From Oscillospiraceae bacterium (GTDB lineage Bacteria; Bacillota; Clostridia; Oscillospirales; Oscillospiraceae): a stretch of 57,047 nt of DNA. Both the position numbers and the translations under genes were made by a program. Below are positions 1 to 7,698 of this stretch, piece after piece (the first letter of the stretch is position 1; every line of letters starts with the position of its first letter). The stretch is taken from positions 1 to 57,047 of the forward strand of contig CACYLY010000009.1 in assembly GCA_902775355.1 (NCBI GenBank), read 5' to 3'. The notes under the pieces are model-generated. The model did not search any database and had not been told where the DNA came from. It worked only from the letters and a program-made list of their open reading frames with translations.

Positions 1-56
1 AGAGATTTGTGGCCGGTTTTCCACAGATCCTCGGTTTCTTTCGACTTTTAGGCCTG

Positions 57-97
57 AAAAAGGGGCCGCTGCAAAACTTCCATTTTGCAACGGTCCC
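57..97 (-). terminator. Rho-independent terminator of the gntR gene
   Basis: Arms 62-76 and 83-97 form a 15-base-pair stem with a few wobbles or mismatches. Read on the minus strand it is followed by five T (57-61). It lies about 55 bases beyond the stop codon of the GntR gene. Confidence 0.65.
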
Positions 98-100
98 TTG

Positions 101-137
101 AGAGGAACTCACAGATTTCGTTTCTGTGAGTTCCTCT
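101..137. terminator. Perfect 15-bp stem-loop next to the gntR terminator
   Basis: Arms 101-115 and 123-137 are exact reverse complements with a 7-base loop. There is no T-tract on either side, so on its own it is a weak terminator. It may act with the neighbouring hairpin or protect the mRNA 3' end. Confidence 0.45.
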
Positions 138-152
138 TGTACTATCCGAAGA

Positions 153-878
153 TCACTTCTCCGAGAGGGGAACGGCTCTTTTGCTCTCATCCGGAACGAA
201 GTACGTGCTGCGGATCTGCTCATACACCGCGGCGACGTCACGATCGCAAAGGATCCGGTACAGCTTTTCATGCGCCTGATACAGCTCCTCCGCCCGGCCT
301 TCCTTCAGCATCAGCTCGACGCTCTCGTGACGCATATCGTGCGTCATGGTTCGGACAGTCGCGGCGATCCGCTCGACCATAGAATTATGCGCAAGCGCCA
401 TCATCGTCTCGTGGAAAGCGTCGTCGCGGCGGAACACTTCTTCGATCGACGGCTCCGGACGGCGGCAAGCCTCTCCCAAGGCGACCAATGGTGCGGAAAG
501 CGTGGCGATCTCCTCGTCCCCGGCGTTGCGGATCACGGTCAGCATGGTGCCCGTCTCCATGATCTCGCGCAGATCCAGCAGTTCATTGTAGCTGTCGCCC
601 CGACCGAGGATCACGCCGTAGAGCATCGGACTGATCATCGGCTCGGTAAAGCCGGAGCAAACGAAAGTCCCGACGGGACGGCGAATCTCCAGAACGCCCA
701 TGGCCACCAGGATCTTGATCGCCTCGCGGGCGGTATTGCGCGCCACCCCGAACTTCTCGGAAAGCTCAACCTCCGTGGGGATCTGCTCTCCGGGGCGCAG
801 TGAGCCTTCCAGAAGCGCCTGAGTAAAGGCGTCTATGATCTGTTGGACTGCGTTGGTAGAGATTTTTTTCATGTCCAT
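153..878 (-). CDS. GntR-family transcriptional regulator, FadR/FCD type
   Basis: A 241-residue DNA-binding regulator. The winged helix occupies about residues 10-75 (helix-turn-helix around EKFGVARNTAREAIKIL) and the C-terminal helical FCD ligand-binding domain starts near DLREIMETG (102-110). Conserved Asp/His positions suggest a metal-assisted carboxylate effector pocket, as in UxuR and LldR relatives. It is divergent from the TRAP operon, and both promoters carry a shared palindrome, so autoregulation and repression of that operon are inferred. The start MDMKK is chosen for a GGGTGA-like site upstream; the Met two codons later is an alternative. The effector is unknown, but a sugar acid or other carboxylate fits the neighbouring transporter. 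Confidence 0.9.
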   Translation of the reverse strand: MDMKKISTNAVQQIIDAFTQALLEGSLRPGEQIPTEVELSEKFGVARNTAREAIKILVAMGVLEIRRPVGTFVCSGFTEPMISPMLYGVILGRGDSYNELLDLREIMETGTMLTVIRNAGDEEIATLSAPLVALGEACRRPEPSIEEVFRRDDAFHETMMALAHNSMVERIAATVRTMTHDMRHESVELMLKEGRAEELYQAHEKLYRILCDRDVAAVYEQIRSTYFVPDESKRAVPLSEK

Positions 879-889
879 CTACGTCACCC

Positions 890-913
890 GCTTTGTTCAT
901 TGTTGAACAAAGC
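890..913. promoter_or_regulatory. Operator palindrome for the GntR regulator (own promoter)
   Basis: GCTTTGTTCA (890-899) and TGAACAAAGC (904-913) are perfect arms. Within it TTGTTGAACAA (900-910) fits the FadR-subfamily operator pattern TnGTnnnACnA. The core TGTTGAACA recurs in the TRAP promoter at 1117-1125. Confidence 0.7.
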
Positions 914-939
914 ATAACAGGGAAAAGGATGGCTGTCAA
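911..939 (-). promoter_or_regulatory. gntR promoter
   Basis: On the minus strand TTGACA (934-939) and TATGCT (911-916) are separated by exactly 17 bases. The -10 box overlaps the end of the operator palindrome 890-913, which suits autorepression. The same two hexamers and spacing drive the divergent TRAP operon. Confidence 0.75.
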
Positions 940-1075
940 GCCTCATAGAGGGGGAAACAGCGGCCGAAAAGCTGAGATTGACAAACAATAAACAATCTTT
1001 TTGTGTAAAACAGCTAAAGCGGGAAAGAGAAAACTGGCGTTTACTCTGAATATTTGTAGAAGCTGTTAAAATCAC

Positions 1076-1104
1076 TTGACAGAATCAGGATGTTAGGATA
1101 TGCT
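1076..1104 (+). promoter_or_regulatory. TRAP operon promoter
   Basis: TTGACA (1076-1081), 17-base spacer, TATGCT (1099-1104). The large palindrome at 1105-1137 starts at the next base and would cover the transcription start, so bound repressor should block initiation. Confidence 0.75.
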
Positions 1105-1137
1105 GTTATTGCTCAATGTTGAACATTGAGCAATAAC
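1105..1137. promoter_or_regulatory. 33-bp operator palindrome of the TRAP operon
   Basis: Sixteen-base arms (1105-1120 and 1122-1137) are exact reverse complements around a single G. The centre ATGTTGAACAT matches the FadR-type pattern and shares TGTTGAACA with the palindrome at 890-913. It directly follows the -10 box. Confidence 0.75.
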
Positions 1138-1157
1138 GAAAAGCAAGGGAGAACGCC

Positions 1158-2186
1158 ATGAGAGCAAGAAGAAGGAGCCTGATCATTTCGATGATCCTCT
1201 GCCTGTTTCTGCTCAGCGCCTGCGGAAGCTCCGCGGGAAGGGGAGAAACGGGCAATTCCGAATACCAGAAGATCAATCTGGTCATGTCTGTCAACGGGAC
1301 GGATACCCAGATCGACACGCGGGTCGCCCGCTATTTTGCCCAGCTTGTGGAGGAACGTTCAGGCGGAAACATCACAGTTGACGTTTTCCCGAACGACCAG
1401 CTTGCCGGCGGAAACGCCACCAAGGGCATCGAGATGATCGCCCAAGGCAGCGTGGACCTGGCCGCCTACGCTACCTGCACGCTGGCCGTGATCGACAGCC
1501 AGCTCCCCGTAGCCACGATCCCCTGGTCCTTTGACAGCTACACCGAGGCCCGTCAGGTCATTGACTCCACGGGCGGCGCGTATTACGCCGAGCGGCTGGC
1601 GGCGAAGGGCATCACCTACATCGGTTCCTTCCACAACGGTTTCCGCCAGCTTACCAACTCCAAGACCGTGGTGGACGAGCCTTCCGATCTGAAGAATCTG
1701 AAGATCCGCGTTCCCGGCAGTGAGGTCTACATGGGCTTCTTCCGCGCGCTTGGCGCCGACCCCACTTCCATGAGCTGGAGCGAGGTCTTCACCGCGATCC
1801 AGCAGGGCACCATCGACGGTCAGGAGAACGGCGCCTCCGTCACCTCCACGGCGAAGATGGACGAGATCCAGAAGTATATGACCATCTGGAACTACTCCTA
1901 TGAAAACGATCTGTTCATTGCCAACACCCGGATCTGGGAGAGCCTGGACGAAAACACCCGGCAGCTTCTGACCGAGTGTGCGATCGAGGCCTGCAACTGG
2001 GGCCGCGACACGCTGGAGGCGGAGGAAGCGGATATTCTGGCCCGCTTCGAGGCCAACGGCATGACCATCACCTATCTGACCGACGAGCAGAAGGCGGCTT
2101 TTGCCGAGGCGATCTCCGAATGGAAGGCCGGCATGATCGACCGCTTCGGCGAACATGCCTGCTCCGCTTTCGGGATCACGAAGTAA
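1158..2186 (+). CDS. dctP: TRAP transporter substrate-binding lipoprotein (DctP family)
   Basis: A 342-residue extracytoplasmic binding protein of a tripartite ATP-independent transporter. The N-terminus is a lipoprotein signal (hydrophobic run, LLSACG lipobox). The segment LKNLKIRVPGSEVY contains the conserved Arg that pairs with the carboxylate of the ligand in DctP proteins, and ALGADPTSMSWSEVFTAIQ followed by GTIDGQENG is the family signature. A GGGAG site precedes the ATG. First gene of the operon dctP-dctQ-dctM-transketolase-dehydrogenase. The ligand is not evident; a sugar acid or similar carboxylate is inferred from the FCD regulator and the enzymes downstream. Confidence 0.93.
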   Translation: MRARRRSLIISMILCLFLLSACGSSAGRGETGNSEYQKINLVMSVNGTDTQIDTRVARYFAQLVEERSGGNITVDVFPNDQLAGGNATKGIEMIAQGSVDLAAYATCTLAVIDSQLPVATIPWSFDSYTEARQVIDSTGGAYYAERLAAKGITYIGSFHNGFRQLTNSKTVVDEPSDLKNLKIRVPGSEVYMGFFRALGADPTSMSWSEVFTAIQQGTIDGQENGASVTSTAKMDEIQKYMTIWNYSYENDLFIANTRIWESLDENTRQLLTECAIEACNWGRDTLEAEEADILARFEANGMTITYLTDEQKAAFAEAISEWKAGMIDRFGEHACSAFGITK

Positions 2187-2199
2187 GGGAGGGAACAGC

Positions 2200-2748
2200 A
2201 TGAAGATACTCAACAAGATCGAAGAGGGCATCTGCATCCTCTGTCTGATTGCCATGACGACGCTGGTTTTTGCCAATGTGTTCTCCCGCTATGTCCTGCA
2301 TCTTTCCCTCTCCTTCTCGGAAGAGATCACGACGAATCTCTTTGTGCTGCTGAGCATGATGGGGACCGCCATCGCGGCCCGGCGCCGCGCGCATCTGGGG
2401 CTGTCCATTCTGACGGACGCCGTCAATCCCAAAGTCCGCCGGGCGCTGCTGATCTTCGGATTCGGTCTGGCCACCGTGTTTTGCTTCGCGGTCTTCTTCT
2501 ACGGGATCAAGATGGTCCGCAATGAATACATCCTCGGCCAGGTGACGCCCAGCATGCAGTGGCCCGAATGGATCTACGGCTGCTTCGTCCCCTTCGGAGC
2601 CTTCTTCATGACCCTGCGCTTCGCCCAGGTCACGCTGGAGGAGATCCGCACCCCGGCCGAGCAGGTCAAGACGGACGCCGAGCTGATGATCGAGGAAGCG
2701 GCCGAAGAGGAAAAAGCTTACCTTGAAAAGGAGGACGAAAAGAAATGA
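2200..2748 (+). CDS. dctQ: TRAP transporter small permease (DctQ family)
   Basis: A 182-residue membrane protein with four predicted hydrophobic segments. It pairs with the large permease to form the sodium-driven TRAP translocator. The start MKILNK (2200) follows a GGGAGGG site 13 bases after the dctP stop; an in-frame ATG further upstream lies inside dctP and is not used. The end overlaps dctM by four bases (ATGA), which indicates translational coupling. The C-terminal tail is very Glu/Lys-rich and cytoplasmic. Confidence 0.9.
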   Translation: MKILNKIEEGICILCLIAMTTLVFANVFSRYVLHLSLSFSEEITTNLFVLLSMMGTAIAARRRAHLGLSILTDAVNPKVRRALLIFGFGLATVFCFAVFFYGIKMVRNEYILGQVTPSMQWPEWIYGCFVPFGAFFMTLRFAQVTLEEIRTPAEQVKTDAELMIEEAAEEEKAYLEKEDEKK

Positions 2749-4031
2749 TTGCTGCCATTCTGTTTGTTTCCTTTGCGATCCTTCTGATCCTCGGCGCGCC
2801 CATCGCGGTCTGCCTCGGCTCCTCCAGCGTGTTGGCCATGCTGGCCCAGGGTGCCGGGCGCCCGGTCGATACGATCATGTCCAGCCTGCCCTTCCTGTTT
2901 TCCGCCTCCTCCAGCAAATTCGTCCTGCTGGCCATCCCCTTCTTCATCCTGGCCGGCAACATCATGGAGAAGGCCGGCATTTCCGAACGCCTCATCAACC
3001 TGGCGGAGGCCTGTGTGGGCCACGTCAAAGGCGGTCTCGCCATCGTGTGCGTCATCGTGGCCTGCTTCTTCGCCGCTATCTCCGGCTCCGGCCCGGCCAC
3101 CGTGGCCGCGTTGGGTCTGGTGCTGATCCCCGGCATGATCAAAAGCGGCTACAAGCCCGCCTTCTCTGCCGCTCTGATGGGCTGCGCCGGGGCGATCGGC
3201 GTCATCATCCCGCCCTCTATCACCTTCGTCGTCTACGGTTCTATCGCGGACACCTCCATCGGCGACCTCTTCAAGGCCGGTGTGATCCCCGGGCTCATCA
3301 TGGGTGCCGGCCTGATCGTCACCGCGCTGCTTGTCGGCCGCAAGATGGATCTGAAGCGTCAGCCGAAGACCAGCGGTAAAGTTCGCTGGAAGGCATTCAA
3401 GGACGCCTTCTGGGGTCTGCTGATGCCCATCATCATCCTGGGCGGCATCTACGGCGGAATCTTCACCCCGACCGAGGCTGCGGCCGTCGCCGTAGTGTAC
3501 GGCCTGGTGATCGGCGTCTTCGTATACAAGACGGTCAAGCTCAAGGATCTCAAGGCGATCCTGATCGACTCGGCCAGCACCACCGCGACCATCATGTTCA
3601 TCACTGCCTGCGCCAGCCTCTTCGCCTATGTGCTGACCCGCGCCCGCCTTGACGTGGCCATCTCCAACGGCCTGATCGACCTGACCAAGGGCTCCGTTTT
3701 CGTGTTCTTCATCATCGTGAACATCCTGCTGCTGATCGCAGGCTGCTTCCTGGATTCCACCTCTGCCCTCTACATCTTCACGCCGCTCTTCGTCCCGGTC
3801 GCGCAGGCTCTCGGCGTGGATATGATCCACCTGGGCGTAGTCATGATCGTAAACCTCGCCATCGGCCTGTTCACCCCGCCCGTCGGCGTCAACCTGTATG
3901 TGGCCTGCGGCGTGGCCAATGTCGATCTCAAGCGGATCTCCAAGGCGGTCGTGCCGCTGCTGATCGCCTCGCTGATCGTGCTGCTGATTATCACCTATAT
4001 CCCCGGTATTTCTACTGTGTTTACCCGCTGA
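2745..4031 (+). CDS. dctM: TRAP transporter large permease (DctM family)
   Basis: A 428-residue polytopic membrane protein carrying the translocation path of the TRAP system. It has the usual length and about twelve hydrophobic segments, with the family hallmark region around GSGPATVAALG and IPPSITFVVYGSI and a C-terminal NLAIGLFTPPVGVNLYVA signature. It overlaps dctQ by four bases and is followed 22 bases later by the transketolase subunit, so transport and metabolism are co-expressed. Confidence 0.94.
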   Translation: MIAAILFVSFAILLILGAPIAVCLGSSSVLAMLAQGAGRPVDTIMSSLPFLFSASSSKFVLLAIPFFILAGNIMEKAGISERLINLAEACVGHVKGGLAIVCVIVACFFAAISGSGPATVAALGLVLIPGMIKSGYKPAFSAALMGCAGAIGVIIPPSITFVVYGSIADTSIGDLFKAGVIPGLIMGAGLIVTALLVGRKMDLKRQPKTSGKVRWKAFKDAFWGLLMPIIILGGIYGGIFTPTEAAAVAVVYGLVIGVFVYKTVKLKDLKAILIDSASTTATIMFITACASLFAYVLTRARLDVAISNGLIDLTKGSVFVFFIIVNILLLIAGCFLDSTSALYIFTPLFVPVAQALGVDMIHLGVVMIVNLAIGLFTPPVGVNLYVACGVANVDLKRISKAVVPLLIASLIVLLIITYIPGISTVFTR

Positions 4032-4053
4032 TCGAGTGAAAGGAGAGCTGTAA

Positions 4054-4893
4054 ATGAAAGAGAACCTGAGCGTCGTCGAACTGCAGAACACCTGTATCGA
4101 CCTGAAAAAGCATGTGATCGACATGATCTGGAAGGCCCAGAGCGGCCACCCGGGCGGCTCGCTGTCCGTGGCGGAGTTCATGACCGCCTGCTACTTCCGC
4201 TATATGAACGTGGAAGCGCGCAATCCTCGCTGGGAAGACCGCGACCGCTTCGTCCTCTCCAAAGGCCATGTCTGCCCCGCCCAGTATGCGGCGCTGGCCA
4301 TGAAGGGCTACTTCCCGATGGAGGTGCTGGACACGCTGCGTAAAGAGGGCTCTCCGCTGCAGGGCCACCCCAGCATGACCAAGTGCCCCGGCATCGACAT
4401 CTCCACAGGTTCTCTCGGCCAGGGACTGGCCTGCGCGGTGGGCATGGCGCTTGCCGCCAAGCTCGACGGCAAAGACTACCGCGTATTCTCCGCAGTGGGC
4501 GACGGCGAGTGCAACGAGGGCGAGATCTGGGAAGCCTGCGGCACCGCTTACAAGTACAAGCTGGATAACCTTGTGGTCTTTGTGGACTGGAACAATCTCC
4601 AGCTCGACGGCAGCTGCGAGGAGATCATGCCCCCCATCGATCTGGCGAAGAAGTTCGAGGCCTTCGGCTTCGAAGTCTACCAGTGCAACGGCAATGACAT
4701 GGCCGAGCTCGTCGAGGTCATGGACAAGGCGCTCGCGTCAAAAAACGGCCTGCCCAAGTGCATCGTGGGCAAGACCGTCAAGGGCAAGGGCGTGAGCTAC
4801 ATGGAGAATCAGGTCGGCTGGCACGGCGTGGCGCCCAATGATGAGCAGTACAGGCAGGCCATGGACGAGCTGGACAGCCAGTACGTCAAGTGA
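4054..4893 (+). CDS. Transketolase, N-terminal (thiamine diphosphate-binding) subunit
   Basis: 279 residues, the N-terminal half of a split transketolase. Visible motifs are SGHPGGSLSVAEFM (30-43), SKGHVCPAQYAAL, and the TPP/Mg motif GDG (149-151) ending in NN (180-181). It transfers two-carbon ketol units between sugar phosphates and must pair with the product of the next gene. AAGGAG lies before the ATG. Its place behind a TRAP transporter suggests a catabolic route that yields pentose or related phosphates, or a specialised ketol transfer, rather than the housekeeping enzyme. Confidence 0.93.
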   Translation: MKENLSVVELQNTCIDLKKHVIDMIWKAQSGHPGGSLSVAEFMTACYFRYMNVEARNPRWEDRDRFVLSKGHVCPAQYAALAMKGYFPMEVLDTLRKEGSPLQGHPSMTKCPGIDISTGSLGQGLACAVGMALAAKLDGKDYRVFSAVGDGECNEGEIWEACGTAYKYKLDNLVVFVDWNNLQLDGSCEEIMPPIDLAKKFEAFGFEVYQCNGNDMAELVEVMDKALASKNGLPKCIVGKTVKGKGVSYMENQVGWHGVAPNDEQYRQAMDELDSQYVK

Positions 4894-4906
4894 GGAGGGC
4901 ATAAAG

Positions 4907-5848
4907 ATGAATCTTGAGAAGAAGATCCCCACCCGCAACGGCTTCGGCGACGAGATCGTCGCCCTGGGCAAAGAAAATAAGAACATCCTCGTGGTAGACG
5001 CCGATATCGGCAAGAGCTGCAAGACCGGCGATTTCCGCAAACAGCTGCCCGAGCAGTACCTGAACGTGGGCATCGCCGAGCAGAACTGCGCCGGCGTGGC
5101 CGCGGGCCTCGCGACCTGCGGCAAGATCCCCTTTGTGGTCACCTACGCCGCCTTTGGCTCCATGCGCATGTGCGAGATGATCCGCCAGGAGATCTGCTAC
5201 ACCCACCTGAACGTGAAGATCGCCTGCTCCCACGGCGGCGTTACGCCGGCCAACGACGGCGCTTCGCATCAGGCCATCGAGGACATGGGCATCCTGCGCA
5301 CGATCCCCAACATGACCGTGGTCATGCCCGCCGACTACGCCTCCGCCCGCAAGCTGGTGCGCGCCGCGGCGGAGTTCGACGGCCCTGTGTACCTGCGCTT
5401 TACCCGCGACGCCGTCCCCGTGATCTACGACGAGGACGAGGAATTTGAAATCGGTAAAGCCAAGAAGCTCCGCGGGGGCAAAGACGTCGCCATCCTGGCC
5501 AACGGCGACACCGTGCGTCTGGCCATCCAAGCCGCCGAGGCGCTGGCCGAAGAGGGCATCGAGGCCCGCGTGTACGACTTCCACACGATCAAGCCCCTGG
5601 ATGAGGAAGCGGTCCGCTCCTGCATTGAGGAGATCGGCAGGATCGTCACCGTCGAAGACCATAACATTCTCAACGGTCTGGGCAGCGCGGTCTGCGAGCT
5701 GGTCGCCGAGGCCGGCTGCGGCAAGGTCAAGCGCATCGGCATCCAGGATGCGTTCGGCCAGTCCGCCCCCTATGAGCGCCTGCTGGCCATGAACGGAGTC
5801 ACGATGGAGAGTATCGTGGCCGAGGCGAAAAAGCTCGTTAAAGCGTAA
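4907..5848 (+). CDS. Transketolase, C-terminal subunit
   Basis: 313 residues, containing the pyrimidine-binding and C-terminal domains. Glu58 in NVGIAEQNCAGVA is the conserved glutamate that activates the TPP aminopyrimidine. ATCGKIPFVVTYAAFG and HGGVTPANDGASHQAIED fit the transketolase/DXS-like Pyr domain. The start MNLEKK is chosen for a GAGGAGGG site 13 bases after the previous stop. Forms a heterodimer-type enzyme with the preceding subunit. Confidence 0.93.
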   Translation: MNLEKKIPTRNGFGDEIVALGKENKNILVVDADIGKSCKTGDFRKQLPEQYLNVGIAEQNCAGVAAGLATCGKIPFVVTYAAFGSMRMCEMIRQEICYTHLNVKIACSHGGVTPANDGASHQAIEDMGILRTIPNMTVVMPADYASARKLVRAAAEFDGPVYLRFTRDAVPVIYDEDEEFEIGKAKKLRGGKDVAILANGDTVRLAIQAAEALAEEGIEARVYDFHTIKPLDEEAVRSCIEEIGRIVTVEDHNILNGLGSAVCELVAEAGCGKVKRIGIQDAFGQSAPYERLLAMNGVTMESIVAEAKKLVKA

Positions 5849-5859
5849 AGGAGAAATCA

Positions 5860-6888
5860 ATGAAGGTATTTATGATCGGCGCGGGCGACATCGCCCGGCA
5901 TCACGGCAGAGCGGTCGTCCGGCTGGGCGGCGAGGTCATCGGCGTCTACGACGTGAGCGAAAAGAATCTGGAAATCTACCGCAGCGAGTTCGGCTGCCCC
6001 TCCTGCGCCTATGAGGAGATCGAGGACTATGTGGTTCAGGCCGACTATGTGGTCATTTCCACGCCGCCCACCAAGAGGCTGGACTACGTGGAAATGGTGC
6101 TGAAGCACCACGTGGCCTGCTACATGGAAAAGCCCGTGGCCTGCACCATGGCCGACGCCATGAAGATCAAGGCCATGTCCGACAAATACGACGGCAAGAT
6201 CATGGTCGGCTTCGCGCACTACTACCGCCCGGCCTATCGCAAGATGCTGGAGCTGGTCAAAACCGGCATGTTCGGCGAGCCGGTGGATATCGCCTTCTCC
6301 CGTCTCAGCCCCGGCTTCGGATTCCACGCGAAGAATCTGGGCGCCTCCTGGCGCACCGATCCGGATCTGGCCTGCGGCATGACGGTGGAGTCCGTCAGCC
6401 ACGACTGGAAGCTCATCACCGCCATGGCGGGCGGCTTTGACACCATCGCCTGCAACTACACCGGAACCATCGACTCCGTGCCGAAATTCGATAACCACAC
6501 CTCCATCACGATCCGCCTGCGCAACGGGGCCATCGGCACCATCGCAGCCTCCTGGGCCTGCGATATCCCGACCTGCTCCCGCGCCTATATTGGCACCAAG
6601 GGCTCCATTTTCCTCACCGGCGAGGGAATGTTTGAGTTCACAAAGCTGACCTGGAAGACCGAGGACATGCCCTATGCCGAGACTCTGACCTTCAACGACA
6701 GCTATGACCATGCGACCGGCGATGTGATTTTCTACGCGCACGAGGCTTTCCAGAAGGCCATGCGCGAAGGCACCGAGTTCGAGACGCCGCTTGCCGACGG
6801 CATCTCCGCGCTGATCTACTCCCTGGCCGCGAAGGAATCCTCCGAGCAGCAGAAGACCGTCAAGGTCCCCGACTGGGGCGAGGTCTGA
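5860..6888 (+). CDS. Gfo/Idh/MocA-family NAD(P)-dependent oxidoreductase
   Basis: 342 residues. The N-terminal Rossmann fold has GAGDIARHH (7-15) and the family EKP motif is at 90-92 (MEKPVACT). The C-terminal domain is the usual beta-sheet substrate domain. Such enzymes oxidise or reduce sugars, inositols or amino sugars. Last gene of the TRAP operon, 11 bases after transketolase. The substrate cannot be read from sequence; together with transketolase it probably converts the imported compound into a pentose-phosphate-level intermediate. No convincing terminator was found just downstream. Confidence 0.88.
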   Translation: MKVFMIGAGDIARHHGRAVVRLGGEVIGVYDVSEKNLEIYRSEFGCPSCAYEEIEDYVVQADYVVISTPPTKRLDYVEMVLKHHVACYMEKPVACTMADAMKIKAMSDKYDGKIMVGFAHYYRPAYRKMLELVKTGMFGEPVDIAFSRLSPGFGFHAKNLGASWRTDPDLACGMTVESVSHDWKLITAMAGGFDTIACNYTGTIDSVPKFDNHTSITIRLRNGAIGTIAASWACDIPTCSRAYIGTKGSIFLTGEGMFEFTKLTWKTEDMPYAETLTFNDSYDHATGDVIFYAHEAFQKAMREGTEFETPLADGISALIYSLAAKESSEQQKTVKVPDWGEV

Positions 6889-7011
6889 AACAGATCCGGA
6901 TTCGGGTTTCGCTTTGAGAGAGGCCCATCCCCTTTCTCTTTCTTTTTCTCTCACACCGGCGCGTATCCATGAAAACCCTGCAAATATCCGCCGGAAAACG
7001 CAAAAAAGTGC

Positions 7012-7040
7012 TTGCAATTCCGGTATCCCTATGTTACAAT
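7012..7040 (+). promoter_or_regulatory. rpmE promoter
   Basis: TTGCAA (7012-7017), 17-base spacer, TACAAT (7035-7040), with rpmE starting 70 bases downstream. The rest of the 220-base gap 6889-7109 shows only a pyrimidine-rich stretch. Confidence 0.65.
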
Positions 7041-7109
7041 TCCCGTTGCGCCATGTAACTATGGTCATCGACCACAATCATGGCAGCCTTTGACGAGGAG
7101 CGTACTATC

Positions 7110-7310
7110 ATGAAGCAGGGCATTCACCCCAACTACAAGCCGACCACCATTCGCTGCGCCTGCGGCAACGTGATCGAGACCGGTTCCACCAAGCAGAACA
7201 TCACCGTTGAGATCTGCTCCAAGTGCCACCCCTTCTTCACCGGCAAGCAGAAGCTGGTCGACACCAGCGGCCGTGTGGACAAGTTCAACAAGAAGTACGG
7301 CATCAAGTAA
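7110..7310 (+). CDS. rpmE: 50S ribosomal protein L31
   Basis: 66 residues, the normal length for bacterial L31. MKQGIHPNY, the CACGN and [13 protein letters not shown] segments and VDKFNKKYG are family signatures. The Cys residues mark the zinc-binding (C+) form rather than the zinc-independent paralogue. The internal ATG at 7110 is preferred because GAGGAG precedes it at the right distance. It has its own promoter and a strong terminator. Confidence 0.96.
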   Translation: MKQGIHPNYKPTTIRCACGNVIETGSTKQNITVEICSKCHPFFTGKQKLVDTSGRVDKFNKKYGIK

Positions 7311-7336
7311 TCGAGGAATCGAATAGATCGGTTAAC

Positions 7337-7372
7337 CGAAAAACCCCGCTGCGTCCGCAGCGGGGTTTTTCG
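7337..7372. terminator. Bidirectional terminator between rpmE and a small convergent ORF
   Basis: Perfect 17-base arms (7337-7353, 7356-7372). The GC-rich stem core is flanked by A5 on one side and T5 on the other, so it can end transcription from both directions. Confidence 0.9.
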
Positions 7373-7390
7373 GTGCTCTTTTCTCGAAAC

Positions 7391-7558
7391 TCACCGCCGC
7401 TGCTGCCTGCAGCAGCCGCGGGAAGTCTGCCGGGGCATTAGCGGTACGCCGCAGCGCTCCGCCGTCTCCCGGGGGGAGCGGAGCGCCCCCACCCGGCGCC
7501 AGACCGCCTCAAAATGCCGCAGCTGCCGCTGCATCTCCCGTTCGCTGAACTTTTCCAT
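7391..7558 (-). CDS. Possible 55-residue basic protein
   Basis: Not recognised. Translation from 7558 starts MEKFSEREMQRQLRHFEAVW and ends SRGCCRQQRR. It is strongly basic, with an N-terminal amphipathic helix and a Cys pair near the C-terminus. The support is an AAGGAGGAAAG ribosome binding site correctly spaced before the ATG, and a shared bidirectional terminator just after its stop. A nucleic-acid-binding role would suit the charge but is only a guess. Confidence 0.5.
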   Translation of the reverse strand: MEKFSEREMQRQLRHFEAVWRRVGALRSPRETAERCGVPLMPRQTSRGCCRQQRR

Positions 7559-7601
7559 GGACTTTCCTCCTTCTTTTCCCTCATTCTATCCTATGCCGGT
7601 C

Positions 7602-7630
7602 TTGCAAACGGGTGAAAACTGTGCCATAAT
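7602..7630 (+). promoter_or_regulatory. rsmE promoter
   Basis: TTGCAA (7602-7607), 17-base spacer, CATAAT (7625-7630), about 70 bases before the rsmE start codon. Confidence 0.5.
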
Positions 7631-7698
7631 AAACAATAGCCGCACAATAGCCGTGAATCGCTCGCGGCTGCGAATTCGGACGGGGGACGGAGAACGCC

